Shown: piece after piece, positions 47,100-59,499 of the stretch | Layout: the number at the start of each line of letters is the position of its first letter | Numbering within the stretch: the first letter of the stretch is position 1 | The notes under the pieces: generated by a model | Databases searched by the model: none | What the model was told of the DNA's origin: nothing | The model's input: the letters and a program-made list of their open reading frames with translations, nothing else | Position numbers and translations under genes: made by a program | DNA from: Symsagittifera roscoffensis | Lineage: Eukaryota > Xenacoelomorpha > Acoela > Convolutidae | Reading direction: 5' to 3' | Length of the DNA: 64,000 nucleotides | Assembly: GCF_963678635.1 (NCBI RefSeq) | Contig: NC_087063.1 | Location: 36,988,540-37,052,539 of the forward strand

Positions 47100-48810
47100 G
47101 GCGATGAATGGTCCTCCTCACTGGTGATTCACCTATTCGATCCAAAACGTCTGACCTTTGATCTGCTTGCTCGAGCTCTGCAGCACTTCTGACAGGCTGT
47201 GACTAATCCCAGCCGTGTCTCCAGATTAGGAGGTACAAAGGTCGAGATCGCCGGCACGTTCGTCGCTTCTTCTATTCTGAGTGATCCCGTGTCAAAAAAT
47301 TCAAGTTCCAACTCATCTAGTTGCTCCTGGAAGACACGGTTCATCCAGCCTTGTCCTTCAACACTGTCAAATTATATTACATCACTGGTAAATCTGGCCT
47401 GATCCAGAGCCCTCAGCTCATGTTCCAAGTCCATCAAGTTCATTCGTCCAGCATTGCGACTTGCCAAATTTCGCACGATGTTGTTCCATCTTATGCCTTT
47501 TCTTGATGTCTTTTTCCTGTGAACGATTGTGTTTCCGTGTTCATCGGTATGGTGCAATCATTCAGTACCGCGCACTGAAACTCTTGCCACACTGTGGTAA
47601 ACAGACATACCAGCATTGACTCCCATTGAGCTTCTTCTGAGTTCGAGCTCCTGGAAACATTGTTTGTGCCTATTCAAATCATTATGTCCACGATTCTTCC
47701 CGGGTTCATCAACTCCACCATCCGATGCGATTGGTCTACTTTGGTGCCTCCGAATGCCATCACTGTAGTGATCCACGAGGTTCTCAGGTTTTGTTAAACT
47801 CTCACTAGACTATCGCCCAATATCAAATGCCACGTTCCAAGAGGTGATTGCTGCATGTCCATTGCTGGACTTCAAGTTGATCGGTTGAAACATGCTTGCA
47901 TATCCGTTTCCGGGTTTCCTGTGAAGCTGTTTTTCATTTGATTGTTTTTCTGTAAGTCAAATACACAAGACACTTTCTTCATAGGCATCTCTTTTATCTC
48001 TCTGTCGGAGGTTTTGGAGGTTTTCGCTGATTGCTGATTTCTTTACGGTAGCAGCCCCCGTTTTCTTCAGCACTTTCGAAGAGTGCTCTGCTCTGCTGGT
48101 ATCATTGATTGTTCTATAGGGTTCAGTCACCTCGGAACCTGGCACACTCCTGTTGGCCACAAGTCGGCCAGCGGCTTCCACCAGCTGTTGCATGGTTCAT
48201 TCCACTACTGGATCATCCAGGGTGTCACTGGAATCAGGATTGTCACCCTACCGGGCGCTGCTGGGATTTGCACTTCTGTTGTTTGACTTAGTTCGCGAGG
48301 CGTCAGAAGCTCCATTGTGCACTGCCCACGAGGAACCATCCCTACGGGTAATGATCGTTCCATTGCGATTGCTAATCCTAGTCGTTCCGATCGCTCCTTA
48401 TGTTTCTGCCTCAAGCCTTCCATCTCTCCTTGTTTATTTTTGCAATGCTCAAACAGTCTACTCCACATATGTCTATCTTCTTCAGTTCTGAGCATGGTTT
48501 TTCTCACCCGCTCCAGTTCAACTTTTGTCTCGTTCAGACTTTCCATTGTTTCATTCATTTGGACTTCTTCTTCCACTCTCGCCCGTTTTGGTGGCACAGC
48601 TGCTCTCAGTTGTGAGCTAGACTAGACTGCCTCCCTTCCCCATTTCTCGATGCCTAGAACTGGTCAGAAGAGGCTTTTCACCTGGTTGGTAGGTCCTTGA
48701 TTTTCCCAATCCAGGCTCGCTCGCCAAGTCACTTCCTGAGAGTGCCCCGCTTCTCCACCGCATTACCCTCATGTTTGGGCTGTCTAGTACTCCCTGTTGT
48801 CCATAAGTGG
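47100..48810 (-). pseudogene. 5' ORF region of the LTR element, second copy
   Basis: Matches 38.9-41.1 kb. The leading ORF starts near 48814 and its coiled-coil part is at 48597-48205 (ETKVELERVRKTMLRTEEDR). Later pieces are at 48193-47957, 47776-47558, 47557-47372 and 47344-47129; the last has a Cys-rich ACQKCCRAR. Proteins of this position are normally structural. Family not recognised. Fossil with several breaks. Confidence 0.5.
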
Positions 48811-48813
48811 CCA

Positions 48814-48987
48814 TCAATAAGGCTTTTTTTGCCCCAAGATATTCGTTAAGGCGACCAGCAACATGACTACCTCTGGGTCCTCCAGAGCGAAGTCTCGATC
48901 CATCAGCCGGCGATAGATCACATCGATCACCGGTCGCACATAGGCCTCATCAAGATCCATTATTTGATTTTGGTCAAAAATATCCAT
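48814..48987 (-). CDS. Short leading ORF upstream of the coiled-coil ORF
   Basis: A 57-codon frame starts MDIFDQNQIMDLDEAYV and continues through VIDVIYRRLMDRDFALEDP. It lies between the candidate LTR (49078-49790) and the coiled-coil ORF, whose start it directly adjoins. The other 5' region copy (41.1 kb) does not have this stretch. It could be the true N-terminal part of the 5' protein set of this LTR element. No family recognised. Confidence 0.4.
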   Translation of the reverse strand: MDIFDQNQIMDLDEAYVRPVIDVIYRRLMDRDFALEDPEVVMLLVALTNILGQKKPY

Positions 48988-49077
48988 TTCGTATGGTTCG
49001 GTTTTGATTATCTGTCTCTCAAATCGAAATTTGATGATAAATTTGAAATTAATCTGAGATCAATTTGAGATTAAACG

Positions 49078-49790
49078 ATCAATCAGGATCTCTAACTTTC
49101 AAAGTTTTATTTCGATTTCCATGCTCATGGGACACTTAATTTTCTTTCCTGAAAAGGGCATTTAAAATAGTTCGATTTTAAAAAGTTTTTTAAACCAAAC
49201 TTTGAAAAGCATCACTCACATTGAGAAATTTTGGAAATTGATCAAAGAATGGTCAGTCCATGCCTTAGATCTTTCCTGGATTATAAATCACAGAATATTT
49301 GTTGTCACTAACCCTTCCAAACCCAAGGTCCTAAAAACATAACCACATAACACATTACACATAACACATAACACATCCTACACTCGACCTACACTCAACC
49401 TATACTCAAATAGTTTTTCTTATTCATTTACACTGCTATGTTGGTATCAGAAAAGATCACATGTATCAGCGCATATAGCTCCTAAGAATGCAGTCGTCCT
49501 CGGTTTACGTCGTGCACCGGAAGCGAGAGTTCTTTCACCTCTCTCTCTACTAAGAAGTCTCTCAGTCTCGTCAGGGACAGAACCAAATCTTCAGGGTCTA
49601 CATGCTGCTTTTCCGCCGCCCTCGTCACCAAGGAGCATTAGTATTTTCCTGGTATTTGCAAAACCGCCGGAGGCAAAGCTGCTACACCTCCTAATCCTAT
49701 TCTTTGCTTCCACAAAAGCTTTTTTTGTATTCTCTCTTAAAGTCTGCTGCTAACGCTAATCTAAAACTCATGTCGGCGGTAATCGCTATC
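49078..49790 (-). repeat. Candidate LTR or LTR-bearing junction, copy 2
   Basis: Matches 41127-41830 and lies at the 3' side of the gag-pol body, where a 3' LTR would be. The same ACACATA tract is at about 49328-49380. Similarity to the first copy continues right into the pol-tail flank up to about 50.1 kb, so the shared segment is longer than the LTR alone. Confidence 0.45.
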
Positions 49791-50175
49791 GCACATGTTC
49801 TATTTGTAAATATAAAATCACTATCTGATTATGCTACTTGAGTACTCATTTGGCAAGTTGAAATATGAATATACTACTCTCCCTATGTCTGGTTCGTAGG
49901 ACTTTTGTTATTTTTTGCCTCTAGGTTGCCTGTTTCTGTGGCAATTTTTAATTTTTTAATAATAGGTTTTCAGTGTGGGTAAGTCCTTTTTGTCATTCTT
50001 TATGTATTTCTTGCTCTCGCGGTCTACATCTTGAATCGTGACACTGGTTTATTTTAGGTCTGATGTCATTTCGTTCAACCACTCCCAGACGCGCAGGTTC
50101 CATATTTTTTGTTCGTACGACTGCTGCTGCTCGTCGTCAAATTCCACTTCAGGTTAGATCCGTTCCTTGTCTTGG

Positions 50176-50979
50176 TCATCGACGATGTCTATGTCTTGTG
50201 ACGCCGGTATGTCCTCTAGGCCCACCAATTCTTCCACTATCTTTTTCAGTTCTATGTGGTTTCAGGTCTATTACGAAGTCGACTCTGTGATTGTTATATT
50301 TCTTTGCGCGTCTTTTCCCGTCACTTTTTCTTGTTTGCATTGTAAAGGGTAGATCCGTATCCATGTTCTCGGGAACCTCTATCTGCTGGAGATTTTCCGA
50401 GTCCTCTGCTGCGTAGGATAAAGTTTCTTCATCCGCTTTAATTATTTCATGAGGATCCAGGTCTAGCGGCGGACTTGTCCCTTCTTCTAGAACCTAATTC
50501 CCATCATTATTTTCCATGGTAATTTTCTCATTCAATTCGCAAGCAGGGTCCATCATCAAATAATTGCCCTCCTCCATGTATTCAAGTATGCACCAGTCCT
50601 CTGTGGATGGGTTGTGTGGTATCATGTTCTCAAAGTGCGCAGCTCGGCCGGTACTTAGTCTGTAAAAACGTCCCTCTAGATGCAATTCCGTTATCATGAA
50701 CAGTCCCCTCCACTTTAATATGAATTTCTTTGTTTCTTTCGGTGATAAAACGTTCTCAAACACCCACACGTAGTCTCCTACTGAATAACTTTTTCCATCA
50801 GCTGCCTTCTTGTCGAACTTTTTTCGCTGCCTAGCCTGAGCTTGTTGCGTATTTCGTCTGCATAAATCGTTCAGCTCTATCTGACGTCTAATCACGTCCC
50901 TTGTATGGACTTTTGGCGATGTTTTCTTTCCTTCATACTCTGGATAAACGGAAGTCAAGGGCATAGAATATCGTGTCAA
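50176..50979 (-). pseudogene. Integrase C-terminal region and pol tail
   Basis: Reading on the minus strand: QARQRKKFDKKAADG with SYSVGDYVWVF, then FILKWRGLFMITELH, which fits the GPY/F-type C-terminal module that Ty3 integrases use for DNA contact. The tail continues with GRFYRLSTGRAAHFEN, an acidic stretch and the basic RKSDGKRRAKKYN. Three shorter copies of the tail occur at 37.1, 42.2 and 44.9 kb. Fossil. Confidence 0.7.
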
Positions 50980-51077
50980 GTCAACATGATGTGTGGACTA
51001 ACTCCTGTGGTAGATTGTTGCGTACTGTTGTGGAAGGTATCTATCCCAATCAGTCATGTATCTGGAACAATACACCC

Positions 51078-51801
51078 TCAATATTGACACCAAAGTTCGA
51101 GTTGTCTTTCCACCAAGCCGTTCTCTGGCGGATGATACGCCGTAGAATGAGCCTGAGCTACTCGAGAACGTCTCATGAAATCCTTAGTAAGTTCTTCTAC
51201 AAAAGCTGTTACACTGTTTGATTGGAAAGTCATTCGACATCCATGTCTTGCTATCAACGTGTTGATCAGATAATCGCATGTCTCTTCGGCTGAGGCAATT
51301 ATGCAGGGCACGGCTTCTGCATACTTTGTGAAGTGATCGATCATCACCACGACCTGATTTTAGCCACTGTCTGTCATGCATATCTTCTTGTGATCTATCT
51401 GTACCACCTCATTGACTCTATCGACCGTAATGGAAAACGTAGTTTCCTGGGATCTTTCACCTGTTAGACTGATGGACTTGCTGTTACCCTTTTTTCGCAC
51501 GCCTTCTTCATTCCAGGCCATTCAAAGCGTTTCAAGATCCTCTGATATACTCATCGATTCCCTGGTGGCTCATCTGATCATTTGACCTGAATAAAAGTTC
51601 CGTTTGACAGAGTTGCGGCAACAAAATTGCGTTGGATTTGTACAGGATCTTGTCCTCCTCTCTCCTTTTGCAGGCAACGATCTCATCCTTGTTCAGATAT
51701 AACCATCCCTCTTTCTGCTTATAATATTGTCTCAAGGTTCGGTAACTATCCTCTTCCAGATCTCCTTTGTCTGGTGCCCCATTTTCGATCCACCCTTTCA
51801 A
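51078..51801 (-). pseudogene. Integrase zinc-binding and catalytic regions
   Basis: At 51801-51532 a segment with QLCQTELLFRSNDQMSHQG suits the N-terminal zinc-binding part. At 51350-51078 MVMIDHFTKYAEAVP and AQAHSTAYHPPENGLVER suit the DD(E) core, the latter being the block around the catalytic Glu. Order relative to RT/RNase H supports Ty3. Fossil, broken. Confidence 0.75.
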
Positions 51802-52352
51802 GTTGCGGTCACTTTTCTGCGCTCTTAGTTAGTCCGAGAGTCTGTATCTTGCCTTCAAGTATGTCTTCATGACCCTCAAGTGACTGCTTAGCTCATCGAG
51901 ATGAAGCGCGTCATCTTTCATCCTAACGCAACAAAATTTTGTCAATTGCTCTGTCTCTTGTTTTAACGGTTATAGGTCAGTCCTGACTGCTTCCCTCTGC
52001 GGTAACAAGCTCATCGATCGTTTCGATACCGCTATCGTTTCCTGGTCATCTGCCTCGTTTTAAAAAAGACTTTCTAACTCGGTTACAGGTAGCTATTACA
52101 ATCGGGGTCTTGATATACTTACCTGTCCAAGTACCTTGTTCGAGTCTCCACCAGGAATATGTGGATGGCCAGCTCTGAATCTTCTGATTCCGTGCTCGAT
52201 CTCCTGTCTGATTAGGTGTCAATCTCTGATTTCCACGATATGTTATCAACAAATGAGTCTGTCGTGGAACACGTTTCCACGGCAGATTCTGATGTGCACG
52301 ATCTACTCATCCATCTAATCTCCCGGACAAAAATTTGTCCGCCTGGTCTTGT

Positions 52353-53066
52353 TCATTTACCTGACCTTTTTCTTCGACATCGGACGTCCCGGACAAAATT
52401 CTGTTGTTCTGGGTTTTTCGATCCAACTTTTATCAATTCTTGACCGGGTTCCTGAAAGATTACAGTCTTCTGCTGAGTTCCAATCTTTTGTTCTTTTTCT
52501 TTGTATGATGTTTTCATCAAAATGCTTTGAGGAATCGAGGATACTAGTTTTGTTGAACTACTGTTCTGCACTCCCTTTCTGTTTTTTTCGTGTTGGCGTC
52601 TTGATGGTTTTATCCGTAGCTTCTCACTGACTGTCAGCGATGCCCTGGCTGCTGCCCATTCGGGATCTTCTCTAGTCAATTCTCTCTCCAACAATCCACC
52701 CAGCAGCCGCATCATTTGTGATGTGACCTGCACCGTTTTATCTAGCAATGAGAGGCTCTTTATGTTCCTACAAGAGAGTTCCTTGTGGACCAGGTTCGAA
52801 CATAGCAACGAATCCAAGAACACTGCGCCCCTATGGGATAAGATCTTCATTTCTGCTGCTTTCTTCACTGGTAATTCAGGGTGACCCGGAATTGGATGTC
52901 CTGAATTGTTCAACCATCTAGTCAACAGAAATGCTTCGTAACTCTTCTTGTCCAAAAAAGGGAATCCTTCCTTGATTTCCGCCTGATTGGTCTGCTTCTG
53001 CTCTAGTATTTCAGAAAACTCAGTTTTCTTATTGAGGGAGGCTGTCAGCATTTTTGTGCTTGTCAC
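52353..53066 (-). pseudogene. RNase H to integrase linker region
   Basis: A 237-codon frame starts near KMLTASLNKKTEFSEI, includes GHPIPGHPELPVKKAAEM, and ends in a Lys/Gln-rich stretch. It joins RNase H and integrase in the pol polyprotein. A second partial copy lies at 57165-56644, from the tandem duplication. Fossil. Confidence 0.6.
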
Positions 53067-53303
53067 GCATACTGTGCTCGGTTATCAAGTGGTAGCCATC
53101 CAATCTGACTATGCAACGACCAGTATAACACTGGTCTATCGAGTACGTCTTCAACCAGGATAGGGCTCTCTTATCCACACGTAACTTAAGGGGAGCGTCC
53201 CCAAGTATGCGTGGTACTTCTTCACGAAAGTGACTACCGCAAACATTTCTGCTTTTAGTGCACCGTATTTTATTTCAGTGTCACTCAATACTTCATTTCA
53301 GTG

Positions 53304-54140
53304 TCACTCATGCAATGGGACGGAGAACTGTTCTCCCATTCCATTCTTGCTCCTGATGCAGTATTCCTGAAATGGATACACTGAAGCATCAGTTTCGAGA
53401 ACGTACAGGCCTTTCTCTGTGGGCATGCCTAGCAGTGGCGCTTCGCTCAGTTCCCGCTTTATATTCTCGAAACCTCTTTCATTCCTTTCGAACTTCTTCC
53501 GTTTGATGCGCATTAGTTGCTGCCTTGGGTACACATTGTCTGCGTATCTTTTTATGCAATCGCGATAATAGTTGGCAAATCCCTGGAAGCTCAGGAGCTG
53601 CGTGTCCCTTCTGGGGGCCTTCCATTTTAGCACGGCCTCCACCGCATCTAGATCCGGCCTCAGGTCATGTCTGTCTACAATTCTTCCCAGGTACTTGATT
53701 GAGTCCCTAAGGATCTCACATTTTGGCGGTTTGCATTTCAAGCCGATTCTCTTCATGCATCCGAAACCCTCATTGAGTCTGTCGATGTGATCTGCCAACG
53801 TGGGTGTGATATGACCTTGTTGTCAACGTAGCACTTCACGAGATTTTTTTTTAACTTCTTCGTTACTCTGGTCAGAGCCTGAGCCATCAGTCTTTGAAAC
53901 GTCGATTCGAAAGGTCGCCGTTCATACGTGGTTTTGGATAGGCATCCTTAACGGTCACTGAGTTCGGTTAGCGAAATTCGCAGCAAAACCTAAGCTGCCC
54001 CCTTTCATTTTCGTCATTACTACCCCGCAAGCCCATGGCGATTTCGAGGGTTCTATCATGTCGTATTCGAGCAAGATTTCTTTTTTCGCTCGGCACGCTT
54101 CCAATTTATGAGGTGTCATGCGCCTTTCGCCCATCTTGTG
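53304..54140 (-). pseudogene. Reverse transcriptase and RNase H start
   Basis: At about 54134-53960 is the RT N-terminal part (RRMTPHKLEACRAKKEI, then EPSKSPWACGVVM). At 53798-53304 is the RT thumb/connection (KCEILRDSIKYLGRIVDR, LLSFQGFANYYRDCIKRY) and the start of RNase H (LYVLETDASV). These are diagnostic of Ty3-type pol. A second copy of the N-terminal part is at 57313-57122. Fossil. Confidence 0.8.
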
Positions 54141-54833
54141 GGGAACGGTGCCTTTTTCTGGCTCAATTTCGTGCTCGACGAAATTACATTAACCAATATC
54201 CGCTTTATGTTTTGAAAAAACTTCCGCGTTCCAATTCAAAACTGACCTTAGCGGCTCAATTCTCCCTCACCTATCTTACCTCTTAAGTGCTCTATCTCTG
54301 ACAACACTCGCTGGTCAGACTCGAATCATATGACGAGGGGCGTTCTGGAAAATTCAAGCAGCTCGACAGGCCGTCATCCTTTTCGGATCTCATTGAAAAT
54401 ATTTAATTTAAAAATTTCGATTCATTAATCTTTTTAAAAATCAAATCTATATTTGCATGAGTAGGAGTGTCTTTAACTTGATGCTTCTTCGGGTTTGGTG
54501 TTTCGTCATGGTCCGCCCTCATTGGAAGAGCTTAGCCAAGTTTTCTTCCACGATGGATTGGAACCGTTGTGTCCAGTGTATTCAATTATACTGAAATCAT
54601 ACTGAAATCATACGGAAAAGCTCCGGCCTAAAACCACTAAACTTTGACTGTTTGGGCTGAGTACCAATCAAACATGCGTACTATTGCTCAATGAGTTTAA
54701 ATTTGTCATCCTAAAAACCGCTACTACTGCCTGCCCGGGCTCTAAAAAATTGGTTATTTTATTTTCATCAGTTTTTATTCTGTATACTGGTCCCTTAACA
54801 AACTTCCTTGTCTGGGTTCCTATTCCTTATCAG

Positions 54834-55335
54834 TCAATTATCAAGGTCGATCATCACGTAAAATTTCCTGACGAAGTCGCCTTCCAAAATGATCTGATCC
54901 GAATCATCCAGGTTCTCCACCACAAGGAAACTCATCCAGAAGTTCCTTCCTCCCAAGTGGAGAAGTGTTATTTGATTTCTCCCAGCTATGTAGATCGCTC
55001 CGCAATTGGCGGCTGCCAATCTTAAATTCGTCGGTATTAGGTCCTCCTTGTTGAAGCCCATCCTTTCCCATGTCTTTATCGACATTACACCGGCTACTGC
55101 TCATGTATCTAGAAGTCCGGTTACTCCGATCTTTTTTTTCATCTGTGTCTAGCTGATAAGCAGTAGCATCCGCTTCGTATCCAATGTATACCGCATCTTG
55201 TTCCATCATGGCGTCATGACCGATTCTACGGACCTTGAGTTCTTCCTGACCCAAAAACATTTGCCTTGTTTGGTCACTGTCTGTTGTGACGTTCGTCTTT
55301 GTGTAAATGCTAATCCTGTCCACGTTTAGCATCAC
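54834..55335 (-). pseudogene. Aspartic protease region, copy 1
   Basis: The frame covers LNVDRISIYTKTNVTTDS, EELKVRRIGHDAMMEQDA, and then KTWERMGFNKEDL and FLVVENLDDSDQIILEGDF, the last fitting the second half of a retropepsin with its hydrophobic-hydrophobic-Gly-like turn. It precedes RT as expected. A near-identical copy is at 58514-58013. Fossil. Confidence 0.65.
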
Positions 55336-58012
55336 TTGATATGGTCAGTAGACTTCCACGTAGCGCCCGTGAAGTTCTTGATTCTGGTGCCACCCGTTGT
55401 TAAAAACGCTCGCCCAGCTCTCGATTCAGTGCGTGACTCTGCCTGTCTCAGATAATCCGCGTTTATATCCAAATGCATCAAGGTGAACTCCGAAGTTTCA
55501 CCTAGGTTCATGGTTACCTGTTGTCCCACTACTGAGATTTTTGACTGTATCGTGCTTCCTTGTGGCACCATCCCGATTGTTTGACCGGAAATCACATTCA
55601 AATTCTTGCTCAAACTACTCGGTGCCTTCATTTCTTCATCCTCAGATGCTTCAAAGGCGTTGAACTGCTCTTGATTTCTCTCGTTTTGGAGTTCGAGCTT
55701 GTTTTTTTGTTCTATCTCCCTTGTCACCTATTCCTATTGGACTCTATTCACCTGTTAGACTGATGGACTTGCTGTTACCCTTTTTTCGCACGCCTTCTTC
55801 ATTCCAGGCCATTCAAAGCGTTTCAAGATCCTCTGATATACTCATCGATTCCCTGGTGGCTCATCTGATCATTTGACCTGAATAAAAGTTCCGTTTGACA
55901 GAGTTGCGGCAACAAAATTGCGTTGGATTTGTACAGGATCTTGTCCTCCTCTCTCCTTTTGCAGGCAACGATCTCATCCTTGTTCGGATATAATCATCCC
56001 TCTTTCTGCTTATAATATTGTCTCAAGGTTCGGTAACTATCCTCTTCCAGATCTCCTTTGTCTGGTGCCCCATTTTCGATCCACCCTTTCAAGTTGCGGT
56101 CACTTTTCTGCGCTCTTAGTTAGTCCGAGAGTCTGTATCTTGCCTTCAAGTATGTCTTCATGACCCTCAAGTGACTGCTTAGCTCATCGAGATGAAGCGC
56201 GTCATCTTTCATCCTAACGCAACAAAATTTTGTCAATTGCTCTGTCTCTTGTTTTAACGGTTATAGGCCAGTCCTGACTGCTTCCCTCTGCTGTAACAAG
56301 CTCATCGATCGTTTCGATACCGCTATCGTTTCCTGGTCATCTGCCTCGTTTTAAAAAAGACTTTCTAACTCGGTTACAGGTAGCTATTATTATCGGGGTC
56401 TTGATATACTTACCTGTCCAAGTACCTTGTTGGAGTCTACACCAGGAATGTGTGGATGGCCAGCTCTGAATCTTCTGATTCCGTGCTCGATCTCCTGTCT
56501 GATTAGGTGTCAATCTCTGATTTCCACGATATGTTATCAACAAATGAGTCTGTCGTGGAACACGTTTCCACGGCAGATTCTGATGTGCACGATCTACTCA
56601 TCCATCTAATCTCCCGGACAAAAATTTGTCCGCCTGGTCTTGTTCATTTACATGACCTTTTTCTTCGACATCGGACGTCCCGGACAAAATTCTGTTGTTC
56701 TGGGTTTTTCGATCCAACTTTTATCAATTCTTGACCGGGTTCCTGAAAGATTACAGTCTTCTGCTGAGTTCCAATCTTCTGTTCTTTTTCTTTGTATGAT
56801 GTTTTCATCAAAATGCTTTGAGGAATCGAGGATACTAGTTTTGTTGAACTACTGTTCTGCACTCCCTTTCTTTTTTTTTGGTGTTGGCGTCTTGATGGTT
56901 TTATCCGTGGCTTCTCACTGACTGTCAGCGATGCCCTGGCTGCTGCCCATTCGGGATCTTCTCTAGTCAATTCTCTTTCCAACAATCCACCCAGCAGCCG
57001 CATCATTTGTGATGTGACCTGCACCGTTTTATCTAGCAATGAGAGGCTCTTTATGTTCATACAAGAGAGTTCCTTGTGGACCAGGTTCGAACATAGCAAC
57101 AAATCCAAGAACACTGCGCCCCTATGGGATAAGAGCGAAAGTTCGGTTAGCGAAATTCGCAGCAAAACCTAAGCTGCCCCCTTTCATTTTCGTCATTACT
57201 ACCCCGCAAGCCCATGGCGATTTCGAGGGTTCTATCATGTCGTATTCGAGCAAGATTTCTTTTTTCGCTCGGCACGCTTCCAATTTATGAGGTGTCATGC
57301 GCCTTTCGCCCATCTTGTGGGGAACGGTGCCTTTTTCTAGCTCAATTTCGTGCTCGACGAAATTACATTAACCAATATCCGCTTTATGTTTTGAAAAAAC
57401 TTCCGCGTTCCAATTCAAAACTGACCTTAGCGGCTCAATTCTCCCTCACCTATCTTACCTCTTAAGTGCTCTATCTCTGACAACACTCGCTGGTCAGACT
57501 CGAATCATATGACGAGGGGCGTTCTGGAAAATTCAAGCAGCTCGACAGGCCGTCATCCTTTTCGGATCTCATTGAAAATATTTAATTTAAAAATTTCGAT
57601 TCATTAATCTTTTTAAAAATCAAATCTATATTTGCATGAGTAGGAGTGTCTTTAACTTGATGCTTCTTCGGGTTTGGTGTTTCGTCATGGTCCGCCCTCA
57701 TTGGAAGAGCTTAGCCAAGTTTTCTTCCACGATGGATTGGAACCGTTGTGTCCAGTGTATTCAATTATACTGAAATCATACTGAAATCATACGGAAAAGC
57801 TCCGGCCTAAAACCACTGAACTTTGACTGTTTGGGCTGAGTACCAATCAAACATGCGTACTATTGCTCAATGAGTTTAAATTTGTCATCCTAAAAACCGC
57901 TACTACTGCCTGCCCGGGCTCTAAAAAATTGGTTATTTTATTTTCATCAGTTTTTATTCTGTATACTGGTCCCTTAACAAACTTCCTTGTCTGGGTTCCT
58001 ATTCCTTATCAG

Positions 58013-58514
58013 TCAATTATCAAGGTCGATCATCACGTAAAATTTCCTGACGAAGTCGCCTTCCAAAATGATCTGATCCGAATCATCCAGGTTCTCCACC
58101 ACAAGGAAACTCATCCAGAAGTTCCTTCCTCCCAAGTGGAGAAGTGTTATTTGATTTCTCCCAGCTATGTAGATCGCTCCGCGATTGGCGGCTGCCAATC
58201 TTAAATTCGTCGGTATTAGGTCCTCCTTGTTGAAGCCCATCCTTTCCCATGTCTTTATCGACATTACACCGGCTACTGCTCATGTATCTAGAAGTCCGGT
58301 TACTCCGATCTTTTTTTTCATCTGTGTCTAGCTGATAAGCAGTAGCATCCGCTTCGTATCCAATGTATACCGCATCTTGTTCCATCATGGCGTCATGACC
58401 GATTCTACGGACCTTGAGTTCTTCCTGACCCAAAAACATTTGCCTTGTTTGGTCACTGTCTGTTGTGACGTTCGTCTTTGTGTAAATGCTAATCCTGTCC
58501 ACGTTTAGCATCAC
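58013..58514 (-). pseudogene. Aspartic protease region, copy 2
   Basis: Offset of 3179 bp from 54834-55335 and almost identical to it in sequence. It is the copy that is contiguous with the nucleocapsid and gag parts to the right, so it marks the original order of the element. Fossil. Confidence 0.65.
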
Positions 58515-58922
58515 TTGATATGGTCAGTAGACTTCCACGTAGCGCCCGTGAAGTTCTTGATTCTGGTGCCACCCGTTGTTAAAAACGCTCGCCCAGCTCT
58601 CGATTCAGTGCGTGACTCTGCCTGTCTCAGATAATCCGCGTTTATATCCAAATGCATCAAGGTGAACTCCTAAGTTTCACCTAGGTTCATGATTACCTGT
58701 TGTCCCACTACTGAGATTTTTGACTGTATCGTGCTTCCTTGTGGCACCATCCCGATTGTTTGACCGGAAATCACATTCAAATTCTTGCTCAAACTACTCG
58801 GTGCCTTCATTTCTTCATCCTCAGATGCTTCAAAGGCGTTGAACTGCTCTTGATTTCTCTCGTTTTGGAGTTCGAGCTTGTTTTTTTGTTCTATCTCCCT
58901 TGTCACCTATTCCTATTGGACT

Positions 58923-59297
58923 CTATTTAGGGCATCTTGCTTTATAGTCGATATTAAAGTCGTTAGCTGCGGTTCCAGGCTCTGGTTCACTCATTTCTTC
59001 TAGCACGGTTTGCATTTTCTTCGTAGCCAGCTCTTGCGGTTTTTCTTGCCTCCGGGCTTCGACCTTGCTCATCACGCGTGCCTTGCTGGCTTTACAACCT
59101 GAAAAAGCTTCTTTATCTCTTGCGCGTTTGATGTCTGCCACATCATCCCAAAATTGTGAACAATCTGGATTAAATATGTCCTCCAAGTTGCAAAGGAAAC
59201 ATCTGGGACCGAATTTTGCAATTACTCCTCTCATGAAATCTTCATGATCGATTTCTGAAGCAGCTTCATCTTCGAGACTAAAACTGATCGCCTCCAT
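58923..59297 (-). pseudogene. Gag nucleocapsid-like region
   Basis: The segment has FGPRCFLCNLEDIFNPDC followed by QFWDDVADIKRARDKEAF, a zinc-knuckle-like CFLC...C and the conserved neighbourhood found before protease in this family. It ends in a Glu-rich stretch. Expected role is nucleic-acid binding in the particle. Fossil. Confidence 0.6.
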
Positions 59298-59499
59298 GCT
59301 CTGTTTGTAGGCTGGGCATGCTGATACATGATGGTCTGGCGTCTCTTGTCCATATCGTCCATAGGTTTCTACAAGTTGTTACCCTAGTTCCGCTCCTGTT
59401 TCCGCTCCTGTTTCCCAGGGGATCATCCAGCCTTCCAAGGACTTGCAGTCCCTTGTTAAAATTGCCATAACTGTTTCAGAACAGATACTCATTTGATTT

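Larger units (their letters stand above)
51457..58924 (-). repeat. Tandem duplication inside the pol body
   Basis: The segments 51457-52850 and 55746-57135 match at an offset of 4291 bp; 54020-55745 and 57199-58924 match at 3179 bp. The simplest reading is that a pol segment of about 4.3 kb was duplicated in tandem, the two copies now being of different length. Similarity is very high, so the event is recent relative to the breaks already shared by both copies, or it is an assembly effect. Confidence 0.8.
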
